A stretch of 64,000 nucleotides of DNA from Profundicola chukchiensis (lineage in GTDB: Bacteria; Bacteroidota; Bacteroidia; Flavobacteriales; Weeksellaceae), in the NCBI RefSeq assembly GCF_029664245.1, contig NZ_JANAIE010000001.1:186001-250000 (forward strand). Reading direction: 5' to 3'. How positions within the stretch are numbered: the stretch's first letter is position 1; every line of letters begins with the position of its first letter. The notes beneath the pieces are model-generated. The model was not told the DNA's origin. It ran no database searches and saw only the letters and a program-made list of their open reading frames with translations. Shown here piece by piece: positions 8,915 to 17,838 of the stretch. Both the position numbers and the translations under genes were made by a program.

Positions 8915-10909
8915 ATGAAAAATTTTATTTACTTCTTTTTACTAATTCCCCTTTCGCTAGGTGCACAACAAAATTGCGAGTCTGCTATTGAAGTAGGCAT
9001 GGGAACTCATCATGTTAGCGAAATGACAGGAGAACTACCTGGTTTATCCTGCATCTTTGGTGACAGCAATGCTAATTATGCGGCTTGGTATAAGGTTAAC
9101 TTTCCGGAAACTCAAGCCATACACATAACAACGAGTTTAGATCAAAACGCTGGTGGAGATACAAGAATCCGTGTTTATAGAGGCTCTTGTGATAATTTAA
9201 TTTGTCAAACTGGAGACGATGACTCGGGAAGTGTTTACCTTTCTTATGTTGATTTTGAGGCAGAAGCCAATCAAGATTATTTTATAGTTTTTGATGACAG
9301 ATGGAATTCAAATGCTTTTGATTTTAAAATTGAAAACTCTACCGCTATTATAAATAGCCCAATCACATTTGTGTACGAAGATCGAGGACCTGGAAATCCT
9401 AAAGGTTGTGTAGTAGACATGAATGGAGATTATTTAGATGATATTGTGACGGTTGTTAATTCCAGTACCATTAAAATAGATTATCAAAACCCAGATGGAA
9501 GTTTCACGACGGAGAGTTTTAGTCTAGGTAATTTCTACACAAGCGATTGGAGCATAACCGCAGGAGATTTAAACGGGGATTTGAAAAATGACTTACTAAT
9601 AGGAGGCTCTACAGGAGCTAGTATTTTACTATCTGAACCAGAAGGCAATAGCTTTACAGTACATTCATCTAATTCATATATTTTCTCTCAGCGCACCAAT
9701 ATGGTAGACATTGACAATGATGGTAATTTAGATGCTTTTATCTGTCATGATGTGGCACCGAATGTTTATGTAATGAATGATGGAAACGGTGGACTTACTT
9801 GGCTACAAGGTGGTTTAGGTGATTTCCCAAGTGGTGGAAACTATGGTTCAATCTGGGTTGATTATGACAACGACGGCGACATGGATTTATTTATTGCTAA
9901 ATGTCGTGGTGGCTCTGATGCTAAATACAACGAATTGCACAGAAATAATGGCGATGGAACTTTCACAGATGTTTCTGAAGAAGCTAACATGTGGGATCCG
10001 ATTCAAACTTGGTCTTCCGCTTGGGCTGATTACGATCATGATGGTGATTTTGATGCTTATATTGGCTCAAATTCATTCTCTGATGGTGGACATAAAATGA
10101 TGATCAACAATGGCGATGGAACTTTCACCAATCAGGTTGAAGGAACCAACTTTGAAAACTTCAGTTATGGTGGGTTAGAAAATATAGCTTATGATTTCGA
10201 TAATGATGGGCATACCGACATCATGGGCGACGCCAACAATGGTTTTATATATTTCAATAATGGGGACATGACTTTCTCTAGAATGGATTTAAACTTTCCA
10301 GGAGGCGCCGTTGGTGATTTAGACAACAATGGCTTCTTAGACATCTATAGAAACGGAAAAATATTATACAACCAAGGTAATGACAATAATTGGGTGAAAA
10401 TCGTGACCATTGGTAGCGAAAGCAACACCAATGGAATCGGAGCGAGAATTGAATTAGTGAGCGAACTCGGAACTCAAATTCAAGAAGTAAAATCTGGGCA
10501 AGGTTTCTCTCATGGACACACACTAAACACGCATTTCGGACTTGGACAGGATACAATGATAGAACAAGTTGTAGTGAAATGGCCAAGCGGAATTGTTGAT
10601 ACCTATTATGATGTTCCGCTTAACCAAACTTTCTTTTCCATAGAAGGCGAAACGCTAAGCATTAATAATGTTGAAAACTTAGCAGAATTAGCTCTGTATC
10701 CAGTTCCAGCCAAAGATGTATTAAACATTAAAACGCCTGAAACTTTAAGCAAAACAGCTTATGTCTACAATCAAGCAGGGCAATTAATTCAAATGCCAAT
10801 TCAAGATAATAGCATTTCGACTAAGAGTTTACCGAGTGGTATCTATTTCCTAAAATTAGTGGATAGCAAAGGATCTGTATACGCACAAAAGTTCATTGTT
10901 CAACATTAA
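8915..10909 (+). CDS. Secreted FG-GAP/ASPIC (CRTAC1-like) protein with T9SS tail
   Basis: A 664-residue exported protein in four parts. A signal peptide (ending LSLGAQ) is followed by a pre-peptidase-like beta domain (about 20-145). Next comes a seven-bladed-propeller type FG-GAP/VCBS region (about 150-480) with several Ca-binding loops such as DYDNDGDMD, DYDHDGDFD and DFDNDGHTD. An ASPIC/UnbV domain follows (about 490-580: IGARIELV, VVVKWPSG). The last 75 residues are a type A T9SS sorting tail (LALYPVPAKDVLNI ... GIYFLKLV). It is thus probably attached to or released from the cell surface. Its close downstream position suggests co-expression with the diheme cytochrome. Confidence 0.88.
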   Translation: MKNFIYFFLLIPLSLGAQQNCESAIEVGMGTHHVSEMTGELPGLSCIFGDSNANYAAWYKVNFPETQAIHITTSLDQNAGGDTRIRVYRGSCDNLICQTGDDDSGSVYLSYVDFEAEANQDYFIVFDDRWNSNAFDFKIENSTAIINSPITFVYEDRGPGNPKGCVVDMNGDYLDDIVTVVNSSTIKIDYQNPDGSFTTESFSLGNFYTSDWSITAGDLNGDLKNDLLIGGSTGASILLSEPEGNSFTVHSSNSYIFSQRTNMVDIDNDGNLDAFICHDVAPNVYVMNDGNGGLTWLQGGLGDFPSGGNYGSIWVDYDNDGDMDLFIAKCRGGSDAKYNELHRNNGDGTFTDVSEEANMWDPIQTWSSAWADYDHDGDFDAYIGSNSFSDGGHKMMINNGDGTFTNQVEGTNFENFSYGGLENIAYDFDNDGHTDIMGDANNGFIYFNNGDMTFSRMDLNFPGGAVGDLDNNGFLDIYRNGKILYNQGNDNNWVKIVTIGSESNTNGIGARIELVSELGTQIQEVKSGQGFSHGHTLNTHFGLGQDTMIEQVVVKWPSGIVDTYYDVPLNQTFFSIEGETLSINNVENLAELALYPVPAKDVLNIKTPETLSKTAYVYNQAGQLIQMPIQDNSISTKSLPSGIYFLKLVDSKGSVYAQKFIVQH

Positions 10910-11145
10910 AAACAATTACGAAACTCAAAACCCAGTACAGGATTAATAAAATTGATGATATATAAATTAAAAGATAAAAAGCGCTATTTAACTTGCAATA
11001 TCATGAGATTCAAGCACTAATTAAGCCACTTTTATTAAGTTAAAAATTAGTGAATTCTATAAAAAACCAAAAAATTCACTTTCTACACTTTTATTATTTT
11101 GTATCTTTAACCTTTAAAATTTTAAACAATTAAAACATATAGTTT

Positions 11146-12072
11146 ATGAAAGTTACTGTTGTAGGTGCAGGTGCCGTAGGAGCAAGTTGTGCAGAATATA
11201 TTGCGATGAAAGATTTCGCAGCAGAAGTTTGTCTTTTGGATATTAAAGAAGGCTTTGCTGAAGGAAAAGCAATGGATTTAATGCAAACTGCGTCATTAAA
11301 CGGATTTGATACCAAAATTGTTGGTTCTACTAATGATTATTCAAAAACAGCTAATTCAGATGTAGCGGTAATTACTTCGGGAATTCCAAGAAAACCAGGA
11401 ATGACCAGAGAAGAGCTAATCGGAACCAATGCCAACATTGTTAAATCTGTTGTAGAGCAATTAGTAGCTCATTCGCCAAACGTAATCATCATTGTGGTAA
11501 GTAACCCAATGGATACTATGGCATATCTTGTACACAAAGCAACTGATATCCCTAAGAACAGAATCATTGGAATGGGAGGAGCTTTAGACAGTGCTCGTTT
11601 CAAATACAGATTAGCTGAAGCTTTAGAATGCCCTATCTCTGACGTAGACGGAATGGTAATCGGTGCACACAGCGACACAGGAATGGTTCCTTTAACAAGA
11701 TTAGCATCTAGAAACGGAGTTCCAGTTTCTCAGTTCTTAGACCAAGAGAAATTAGATTACGTAGAGCAAGAAACTCGTGTAGGTGGAGCAACTTTAACTA
11801 AATTATTAGGAACTTCTGCATGGTATGCACCAGGAGCGGCTGTTTCTGCTTTAGTTCAAGCGATTGCCTGCGACCAAAAGAAAATGTTCCCTTGTTCATT
11901 ATTCTTAGAAGGTGAGTACGGATTAAACGACATTTGCTTTGGTGTTCCAGCATTAATCGGTAAAAACGGTGTTGAGAAAATCGTTGAAATCGAATTATCT
12001 GAAGACGAAAAAGCTAAATTTAACGAAGCAGCTGAAAAAGTTCGCGAAGTAAACGGTGCATTGAGTCTATAA
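11146..12072 (+). CDS. mdh: Malate dehydrogenase
   Basis: A 308-residue cytoplasmic NAD-dependent malate dehydrogenase of the LDH-like class, oxidising malate to oxaloacetate in the TCA cycle. The Rossmann motif GAGAVGASCAEY sits at residues 7-18, the cofactor Asp in LLDIKEG around 32-36, substrate arginines in RKPGMTREEL (about 81-90), the conserved VSNPMD around 116-121, and the catalytic His in GAHSDTGMVPL (about 173-183). Length is normal. It stands alone: 237 bp of AT-rich DNA precede it and a terminator follows. Confidence 0.96.
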   Translation: MKVTVVGAGAVGASCAEYIAMKDFAAEVCLLDIKEGFAEGKAMDLMQTASLNGFDTKIVGSTNDYSKTANSDVAVITSGIPRKPGMTREELIGTNANIVKSVVEQLVAHSPNVIIIVVSNPMDTMAYLVHKATDIPKNRIIGMGGALDSARFKYRLAEALECPISDVDGMVIGAHSDTGMVPLTRLASRNGVPVSQFLDQEKLDYVEQETRVGGATLTKLLGTSAWYAPGAAVSALVQAIACDQKKMFPCSLFLEGEYGLNDICFGVPALIGKNGVEKIVEIELSEDEKAKFNEAAEKVREVNGALSL

Positions 12073-12096
12073 GATTCTCAAAAAAATTAAGAATCA

Positions 12097-12133
12097 AATG
12101 GTTGTTGAAGATATTCAGCGACCATTTTTTTTG
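12097..12133 (+). terminator. Rho-independent terminator of mdh
   Basis: AATGGTTGTTGAA pairs with TTCAGCGACCATT (two G-U pairs) around a GATA loop, followed by a run of eight or more T. It lies 25 bp after the mdh stop codon. Confidence 0.8.
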
Positions 12134-12204
12134 CCCTATAAATTATGTTGGCTTTTGAAAAATCCGAACTTTCAACATAAAGCATACTCTTTAAATCAGT
12201 ATTT

Positions 12205-12417
12205 TTTTTTCGGGGCGGCTTTACTGGCTTTTTGTTGCAATCTTTTGCTGCCCACTAGACGCTCTATCTCGCCAAAGGAGCTTCCTATGGTCGCTCTTTG
12301 GCTTCGTAGATTGTTGCTCGTGAGCAGCAAAAGGATTTCCACGTCAATCCAGGCCGCGCTCCGAACCAAGCATTATCCGCTCGACCAGCGATTAAACCAC
12401 ACTCCTATCTCACTATC
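12205..12417. repeat. GC-rich interspersed intergenic element with long hairpin
   Basis: This stretch is clearly more GC-rich than its surroundings and holds nested inverted repeats. CTTTTGCTGCCCAC (12242-12255) pairs with GTGAGCAGCAAAAG (12320-12333). Inside it, GCCAAAGGAGC (12271-12281) pairs with GCTCTTTGGC (12293-12302). Blocks such as GGATTTCCACGTCAATCC and GGCCGCGCTCCGAACCAAG look like the non-coding repeats I recall scattered through flavobacterial genomes. An ORF across it (12098-12460) starts inside the mdh terminator and has no protein-like composition, so I do not call a gene. Confidence 0.6.
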
Positions 12418-12472
12418 CAAATTGGACAACTTTGGACTTTTTATTTTAAAATTTAATTGAGATTTTTGATAA
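12418..12472. repeat. Direct repeat, copy 1 (left)
   Basis: A 55-bp AT-rich sequence beginning CAAATTGGACAACTTTGGAC and ending ATTTTTGATAA. It recurs at 13731-13786 in the same orientation with one substitution and one extra G. The two copies bracket the gene at 12629-13606. Confidence 0.85.
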
Positions 12473-12628
12473 AAGCATAGACAACTAATTTGGTTAAATT
12501 ACCTCATAGTTATTAGATTCTAGAATTAAAAATCACCAATATTAACTATCTTCATTCTTGAAGGCTAGTCAAGACAACTAGATTCAATAATTTAATTCTA
12601 ATTTCAGTATAAGAAAACTCAAATTTTT

Positions 12629-13606
12629 ATGGCAGAAAAGCAACAACTCATCGAGGCAATCAAAAATCTAGATTTCAATCTATTGCATGAGCTTTTAGAT
12701 GATAACAGATCATATATGAATGTCACGAAGAGTCTGTTTTTAGAAGCTTTAGAGAAAAACATTCTAAAACATCCTAAACTTACAGCCTATGAAGAAGTTA
12801 TAGAAGGTAGTTGTGGTAATTGCTTCAAAGGATTTAATGGATATAAATTTAGAGCTAAAAACTGCCCGAGTTTGAGCTTACTCTTTTATGAAGAAAATGG
12901 AGAAGTCATTGATCTATTTCTATGTGATAATTTTATTACTTGCCAAGATCATGATGATGAATACATTATATCCTTTAGTTTCTTCGACGACCAAGAAGTT
13001 GATTTTCAACCAACTTTAGAACATATGATAAATGTTCAAAATGTTAACAAAGCCATGGAGGAGTTTTATTCTCTTGTGGATAAACACAATTTAAGCCTAA
13101 AAGACATTATTCTTTGGATTAGAAGACACATAGATTTGATTAGAAAACTCAAGCTAGATAACTTCTTTACAAGAAATAAATATCTTGCTTTTGCTGAGTT
13201 AAAAAGAACTTATTTCAAAATATCTAGCATCGAAGAAATTTATGAGAATAATGAGTTAGCCAAACAAGCTTTGGCTGATTTCGATAAGATCGACAAAAAT
13301 GATGAGAAGTCGGTTGTCAAGTGGCTTCTACAAAACCAAGATTTCTCAACTTATTTTTTAGAAGAAACTGAAGGTTGGAAAAATACTGGTTTCAGAATTT
13401 TATCTTTGGAGATTGACCTGGTCATAGACTGTAGTGATTGTATGGATAATTTTTTATTGATAGATCTCCATAGAACTTTAGAATCGGGTTTAATGGAGAA
13501 ATACCAACCTTCAGATGAATATTATGAAAAGCATAAAAGAGGAATTGAGTGTACACTCGAGGCCCATTTACGGCTACATAATAAATATTTAGACCTTTTT
13601 GAGTAA
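12629..13606 (+). CDS. Hypothetical protein between 55-bp direct repeats
   Basis: A 325-residue soluble, acidic protein that I do not recognise. It has no signal peptide or membrane segment. Residues 60-75 carry a CGNC pair within a beta-rich part (GYKFRAKNCPSLSLLFYEENGEVIDLFLC), and CSDC occurs near residue 270, so a metal-binding or redox role is conceivable but unproven. The C-terminal half is helical and rich in Lys/Glu. No neighbour offers a function. The flanking repeats suggest this segment was inserted or duplicated as a unit. Confidence 0.65.
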   Translation: MAEKQQLIEAIKNLDFNLLHELLDDNRSYMNVTKSLFLEALEKNILKHPKLTAYEEVIEGSCGNCFKGFNGYKFRAKNCPSLSLLFYEENGEVIDLFLCDNFITCQDHDDEYIISFSFFDDQEVDFQPTLEHMINVQNVNKAMEEFYSLVDKHNLSLKDIILWIRRHIDLIRKLKLDNFFTRNKYLAFAELKRTYFKISSIEEIYENNELAKQALADFDKIDKNDEKSVVKWLLQNQDFSTYFLEETEGWKNTGFRILSLEIDLVIDCSDCMDNFLLIDLHRTLESGLMEKYQPSDEYYEKHKRGIECTLEAHLRLHNKYLDLFE

Positions 13607-13911
13607 GGGAGATTAATAATATTTTCAAATCAAATTGACTTAAACGATCTTAAACGCCAAACTCCAAAACACACATCACACTATCATACAACTACTTAAA
13701 TAGATAACTTCACCATAATTTGGCATAATGCAAATTGGACAACTTTGGACTTTTTATTTTAAAAATTAATTGAGATTTTTGGATAATCATCTTTGTTAAA
13801 GAAAATATAAATATTTAATTACACCAAAAAATTTTGATTTACCCCAATACAAATGGGGGCGGCAACCGAAAAGCCTTATGAGTAGGTCTAACTATAATAA
13901 TTTATTTAAGA
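13607..13911. other. Intergenic stretch with repeat copy 2, otherwise featureless
   Basis: About 305 bp of AT-rich DNA without a supportable gene. Apart from the second direct repeat I see only a short GC-richer patch (CAAATGGGGGCGGCAACC, about 13850-13867) of unknown meaning. No clear terminator follows the hypothetical gene. Confidence 0.5.
13731..13786. repeat. Direct repeat, copy 2 (right)
   Basis: Near-identical to 12418-12472, with one substitution and one inserted G, and the same orientation. It contains an internal tandem of the core TTGGAC (TTGGACAACTTTGGAC). Confidence 0.85.
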
Positions 13912-14577
13912 ATGGAAAACAATGTACATACTACTGATTCAGCTCAAGAAACAAAGCCTAATATAGCGGCTGAAGTTAAAGAATTTTATAAAGAAGACTT
14001 TAAAAATATCTTTTTTACTTTTTTCAAAAATCCTATCAATGGAATTTACTCTATCCTGCAAAGACCATCTGAAAAATCATATAACCATTCCCTTATTTTA
14101 TACGGATCTGTTTTTGTATTATATTTCATTGGTTTACAGTTGTTAGCAGGTGATAAGAAAGAGTTTTTGGAACTCAGCCATTTTCTTAAAATTAGTTTAA
14201 TTCCAGTTATTTTAATGTTTGTAATATCATGTCTAAGCTTTGGTGTTAAATCCATCTCTGGCAACCCAACATTTAAAAATGAATTATTAACAGGTGGGCT
14301 ATCTGGTATACCTTTAGGTATGATCATTCCAATCATGTTGATTTTTAAAATATTTGGTTCCGATGAATTGTTCGAAAAGTTAATGCGATCTCCTGAAAAA
14401 TTAGGAATATTTATTTCATTATTCTTCTTCTATATAATTTTAATGTTGATAAATATTTTCCAACAATCTTTAAGATCAGCTAAAACTAATATGACATTAA
14501 CATGGTATATACCTCCAGTTGCTATTTTATTAGCATTTTATATTACTTATAAACTAAGTGAAAGTCTATTGTTTTAG
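13912..14577 (+). CDS. Integral membrane protein, Yip1-like
   Basis: A 221-residue protein with a charged N-terminal tail (1-60) followed by five hydrophobic helices: about 60-78, 90-112, 128-147, 160-180 and 195-215. The layout (FFKNPINGIYSILQRPSE, then five helices with a Gly/Pro-rich third) resembles the YIP1 family of small membrane proteins, which have no defined bacterial role. It is followed after 57 bp by a lipoprotein gene on the same strand, so the three genes to 15568 may form one transcript. Confidence 0.6.
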   Translation: MENNVHTTDSAQETKPNIAAEVKEFYKEDFKNIFFTFFKNPINGIYSILQRPSEKSYNHSLILYGSVFVLYFIGLQLLAGDKKEFLELSHFLKISLIPVILMFVISCLSFGVKSISGNPTFKNELLTGGLSGIPLGMIIPIMLIFKIFGSDELFEKLMRSPEKLGIFISLFFFYIILMLINIFQQSLRSAKTNMTLTWYIPPVAILLAFYITYKLSESLLF

Positions 14578-14634
14578 TTTAAAGATATCTCATTAATTGA
14601 ATATTTAAAAAATTACTATTTAGAACAAACTATT

Positions 14635-14982
14635 ATGAATAAAATAATTTTCATTTTCGCTATATCTTTTCTATTAATTTCGTGCTCAACTGGACCTGAA
14701 AAAGCCGCAAAAAACTTTAGTGAGAATTTAGCTAAAGGTAAAGTTGACGAAGCTAAAAAGTATGCAACTGAGTCTACTGGTAAACTATTAGATTTTACAA
14801 GTGGATTCGGCGGTTTAAAAGTTGATCCTGACTTTAAATTTAAATTTATAAAAGATTCCATCGTCGATAACCGAGCCTGGGTAACTTTCAAAGATGAATC
14901 TAAAGAATCAGCTAAAGAACAAGATATTGAATTGGTAAAAGTTGATGGAGAATGGCTTATTCATGTCGAGAGCAAAAAATAA
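14635..14982 (+). CDS. DUF4878-like lipoprotein
   Basis: The 115-residue precursor has a lipobox (LLISCS, Cys at 17). A small alpha+beta domain follows: helix EKAAKNFSENLAKGKVDEAKKYAT, then strands ending VDGEWLIHV. This matches the DUF4878/NTF2-like fold, typical of small envelope lipoproteins of unknown role. It overlaps the start of the next gene by 20 bp, implying translational coupling. Confidence 0.75.
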   Translation: MNKIIFIFAISFLLISCSTGPEKAAKNFSENLAKGKVDEAKKYATESTGKLLDFTSGFGGLKVDPDFKFKFIKDSIVDNRAWVTFKDESKESAKEQDIELVKVDGEWLIHVESKK

Positions 14983-15568
14983 AGCATTCTTAATATTATT
15001 TATTTTCCAACTTTTTGGATGCACCCAAGAAGTTGGAAATTCTTTTTCACAAAAAACTTCTTATAAATTCAAATTAAAAAATGGCACTATCGTGTGTAGG
15101 CTTGGTAATGGTTATTTTTCAAATTACTTTAGATTATACGCATCGAAAGAGCAACGTTACTCACACATAGGAATTATTTCTGTAGAGAATGACAGCCTTA
15201 TGGTTTACCCTACAGAGGCTAGTGAATTAACTGGAGTTGGTTATGTTAAAAGAGAATCTCTTGACTCTTTCTTAAAAGGAATAACAGTTTACGGCTTCTA
15301 TGAGTTTAATTACCCTCAAGAAGTTATATCCAACATTGTAGATAATGTAAAAGAGTACCACACCATCAAAGCCCCCTTTGATCTTTCATTTGATAGCTAC
15401 GACGATAGTAAGCTTTATTGCACTGAATTAATAGCAAGAGCTATTAATAACACTGATAATACTACGAAAATAGAACCAACTTTAAAATTAAACGGTAAAA
15501 ATTTATTTTCACTAGAGGACATATATTTAAATAAAAAAGTAGAGGTGATACACCTTTCCCTAAATTAG
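14963..15568 (+). CDS. YiiX-like permuted papain-fold lipoprotein
   Basis: From the ATG at 14963 the product has 201 residues and a lipoprotein signal (lipobox LFGC). TTG and ATG codons at 14942 and 14945 are possible starts but would put charged residues before the signal. The body shows the YiiX/C92 permuted NlpC/P60 pattern: a GTIVCRLG entry strand, a catalytic-type His in YSHIGI (residue 68) and a Cys in LYCTELIARA (residue 153). Such proteins are envelope cysteine hydrolases or amidases; the substrate is unknown. Its overlap with the DUF4878 lipoprotein suggests the two act together. Confidence 0.75.
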   Translation: MSRAKNKAFLILFIFQLFGCTQEVGNSFSQKTSYKFKLKNGTIVCRLGNGYFSNYFRLYASKEQRYSHIGIISVENDSLMVYPTEASELTGVGYVKRESLDSFLKGITVYGFYEFNYPQEVISNIVDNVKEYHTIKAPFDLSFDSYDDSKLYCTELIARAINNTDNTTKIEPTLKLNGKNLFSLEDIYLNKKVEVIHLSLN

Positions 15569-15675
15569 GGATAAAATATATTTCATGTCTTTCTATAAAC
15601 ACTAGTCGCTTTGGTCTTTGGTTAAACTATTGTACTTTTATCTACATTAATTGAACCCATGAAGTATTTCTACAA

Positions 15676-16128
15676 ATGAACCTAACCATCACCATAATGA
15701 CAGCTGTTATGCTGCTGAGTTTGATTTCACCTTTTGGGGTTTATTATGCTGTACAATTAGCTAAGAGAAAAAACTTCAAAGCTCATCGTAAAATTCAAAA
15801 TATTATTTTCATCATTTGCGTGGTTGGTGTTTTGGCTTTAGAGGGCTTGATTCGTGCTGAAGGCGGATCGGGAAGCTTAGCCTCTGCAAGCAAATATTAT
15901 CATACTTCATTTTTCAAGTTTACTTTAATCTCTCATATCATTGTCGCTGTCCTTAGTTATTTATTGTGGACCATACTGATTATCATTTCGAATATTAAGT
16001 TTCAAAAAAGCTTACCTGGAAAACTTTCTAAGTTTCATAAAACTGCAGGTTATATTGTTTTTGGTGGTCTTATCTATACGGCGATCACAGCTCTTATCGT
16101 TTACCTAATGACCTTGAATCTTATTTAA
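15676..16128 (+). CDS. DUF420-family membrane protein
   Basis: A 150-residue protein of four hydrophobic helices with His residues at conserved-looking places: FKAHRKIQ after helix 1, YYHTSFFKF before helix 3 and FHKTAGYIVF before helix 4. This is the pattern of DUF420, a small membrane family often found near terminal oxidase genes. Here no oxidase genes are adjacent. Role unknown. Confidence 0.75.
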   Translation: MNLTITIMTAVMLLSLISPFGVYYAVQLAKRKNFKAHRKIQNIIFIICVVGVLALEGLIRAEGGSGSLASASKYYHTSFFKFTLISHIIVAVLSYLLWTILIIISNIKFQKSLPGKLSKFHKTAGYIVFGGLIYTAITALIVYLMTLNLI

Positions 16129-16319
16129 TAAGTTTCATAGATTATTTATCCAACATAATAGCTCGTTCATAAATTTGCAAAATACCTTTCTAACATTTAC
16201 CCGATTTTAATTAGACTTCATAATACTTGTATGATATAAGATGATGGCACTCAATTTGAATGTTTAACCTCAACACTTTACTGCACATAAGGCAGTATCT
16301 AATTAATTAAAAACCACAT

Positions 16320-16733
16320 ATGAAATATTCATTTTTAAAAGTAAAATCAATCGCTAGCTTGTTCGCAATAACGGGATTATTACTATTTAGTTCATGTTCT
16401 AATGAAGAAACAAAAACTACCAATAACGACGCAGTAGTTCAAGTTGAAGAAACTGAATCGAATGAGGATTTAATCATCGGTTCTTGGGTAGATAAATCTC
16501 CAGCAGCCTTACATTTTAGCATTCATGAAGATGGAACCGCAAGTTCAGACAACATGAAAACCTTATTATACAAAAGTTGGGCGCTTGAAGGAGATCAAAT
16601 TTCTTTTGTTATCGAGAGTATAGGTAATAAAACTTCATCTATTGATACCTTAAATTACACGATTGAGAAACTGACAAACGACGAGTTAGTTCTTAGAGAT
16701 GGCGATACTACGCATGAATACACAAAAGATTAA
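16320..16733 (+). CDS. Lipocalin-like small lipoprotein
   Basis: A 137-residue lipoprotein: signal with lipobox FSSC, an acidic linker (residues 27-50), then a compact beta domain starting IIGSWVDKSPAALHFSIHEDGTAS. The G-x-W opening and short strands resemble lipocalin-like domains common in Bacteroidota. No function can be assigned. A strong terminator follows directly. Confidence 0.65.
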   Translation: MKYSFLKVKSIASLFAITGLLLFSSCSNEETKTTNNDAVVQVEETESNEDLIIGSWVDKSPAALHFSIHEDGTASSDNMKTLLYKSWALEGDQISFVIESIGNKTSSIDTLNYTIEKLTNDELVLRDGDTTHEYTKD

Positions 16734-16754
16734 GTTAAATTAAAATTTAAACAA

Positions 16755-16784
16755 GCCGACACTATCTAGTAGTCGGCTTTTTTT
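16755..16784 (+). terminator. Rho-independent terminator
   Basis: GCCGAC pairs with GTCGGC (16755-16760 with 16772-16777), followed by seven T. It ends the lipoprotein gene at 16320-16733. Confidence 0.85.
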
Positions 16785-17215
16785 ATGTTTTGAATTAAGA
16801 TATTACTTCTTAAATTTCCTTTTTATTTGGGATATTTCGATCGTTTAAACTTTCCCAACGTGATATACCTATTTATATAGATAGAATCCTATTCTATATT
16901 TTCTATTTACAACTAAAAATACTCAAGCTTTTAATTAAATATAAGGTTAGATTTTATGATTAGAAGACCTGATTTAAATCAATAATTCTCTTCCTTTATT
17001 CATTTAAATGTTAAAGTAAATTGTTAAAAACCTCTTAATTCACTCATTTATTTACACTTAGAGCTGATGAATTCTACAGTTCATTTTCTGAGTTAAAACA
17101 TGCTTATTATAAGAAAAAAACTGATATATCTCAGACTATGCAAATAATTGATTTTAATCATTTTATAGGCAAAATTTTAGTCGCAACTTTACTATGAAAT
17201 TAAAAACCAGATATT
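16785..17215. other. AT-rich intergenic region upstream of the YceI cluster
   Basis: About 430 bp with no supportable gene on either strand. It presumably holds the promoter of the YceI-porin genes, but no full -33/-7 pair stands out, so I do not place one. Confidence 0.5.
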
Positions 17216-17803
17216 ATGAATGTATTAAGTAAAGTAACACAGTTTAGTTCAATTTTATTGATCACTATGATTCTTTTTGCAGGTCAAGCATTTGCTCAAG
17301 AATTCAAATTAAACAACGCTGCATCTAAGCTAACAGTTTATGGAACTTCAAATTTACATGACTGGGATGTTAAAGCAGAAAAACAAAGTGGTAGCATCGT
17401 AGTCGATTTGTCTGGAACTGCACAAATCAAACAATTAAAATTGGTTGTTCCAGCAGAAAGCTTAAAAAGTGGTAAAAGCGGAATGGACAAAAACACTTAT
17501 GACGCTTTAAACACTAAAAAGCACAAGAATATCACATTTGATATGAAGAGTGTTAAGTCAATTTCATCTATTGGAAATGGCAATTACAAAGTAAGCGTAG
17601 TTGGAAACCTAAGTATTGCAGGAACCACAAAGAGCACAACACTTAATTTCACTATGAATACTTCATCTTCTAAGATTGTATTGAAAGGAAAAACAAACTT
17701 TAAAATGACAACATTTGGTGTGAAGCCTCCTAAAGCATTGCTTGGTACAATTACAACGGGAGACGCTGTAACCATTGATTTCAACACAACATTTGTTAAA
17801 TAA
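17216..17803 (+). CDS. YceI-family periplasmic protein
   Basis: A 195-residue exported protein. The signal peptide ends AGQAFAQ, and a YceI lipocalin-fold barrel follows: KLTVYGTSNLHDWDVKA, LVVPAESLKSGKSGMDKNTY, KHKNITFDM, then VVGNLSIAGTTKSTTL. YceI proteins bind polyisoprenoid or other amphiphilic molecules in the periplasm. Its gene ends 35 bp before an outer-membrane porin gene, and another YceI-like gene follows, so the three may handle a common ligand. Confidence 0.9.
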   Translation: MNVLSKVTQFSSILLITMILFAGQAFAQEFKLNNAASKLTVYGTSNLHDWDVKAEKQSGSIVVDLSGTAQIKQLKLVVPAESLKSGKSGMDKNTYDALNTKKHKNITFDMKSVKSISSIGNGNYKVSVVGNLSIAGTTKSTTLNFTMNTSSSKIVLKGKTNFKMTTFGVKPPKALLGTITTGDAVTIDFNTTFVK

Positions 17804-17838
17804 GTAGCGATTTTTAAGAATTTAAAACACACACAATA

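Noticed and set aside
12098-12460. 120-codon ORF after mdh
   Set aside because: It starts inside the mdh terminator and crosses a GC-rich hairpin repeat; composition is not protein-like.
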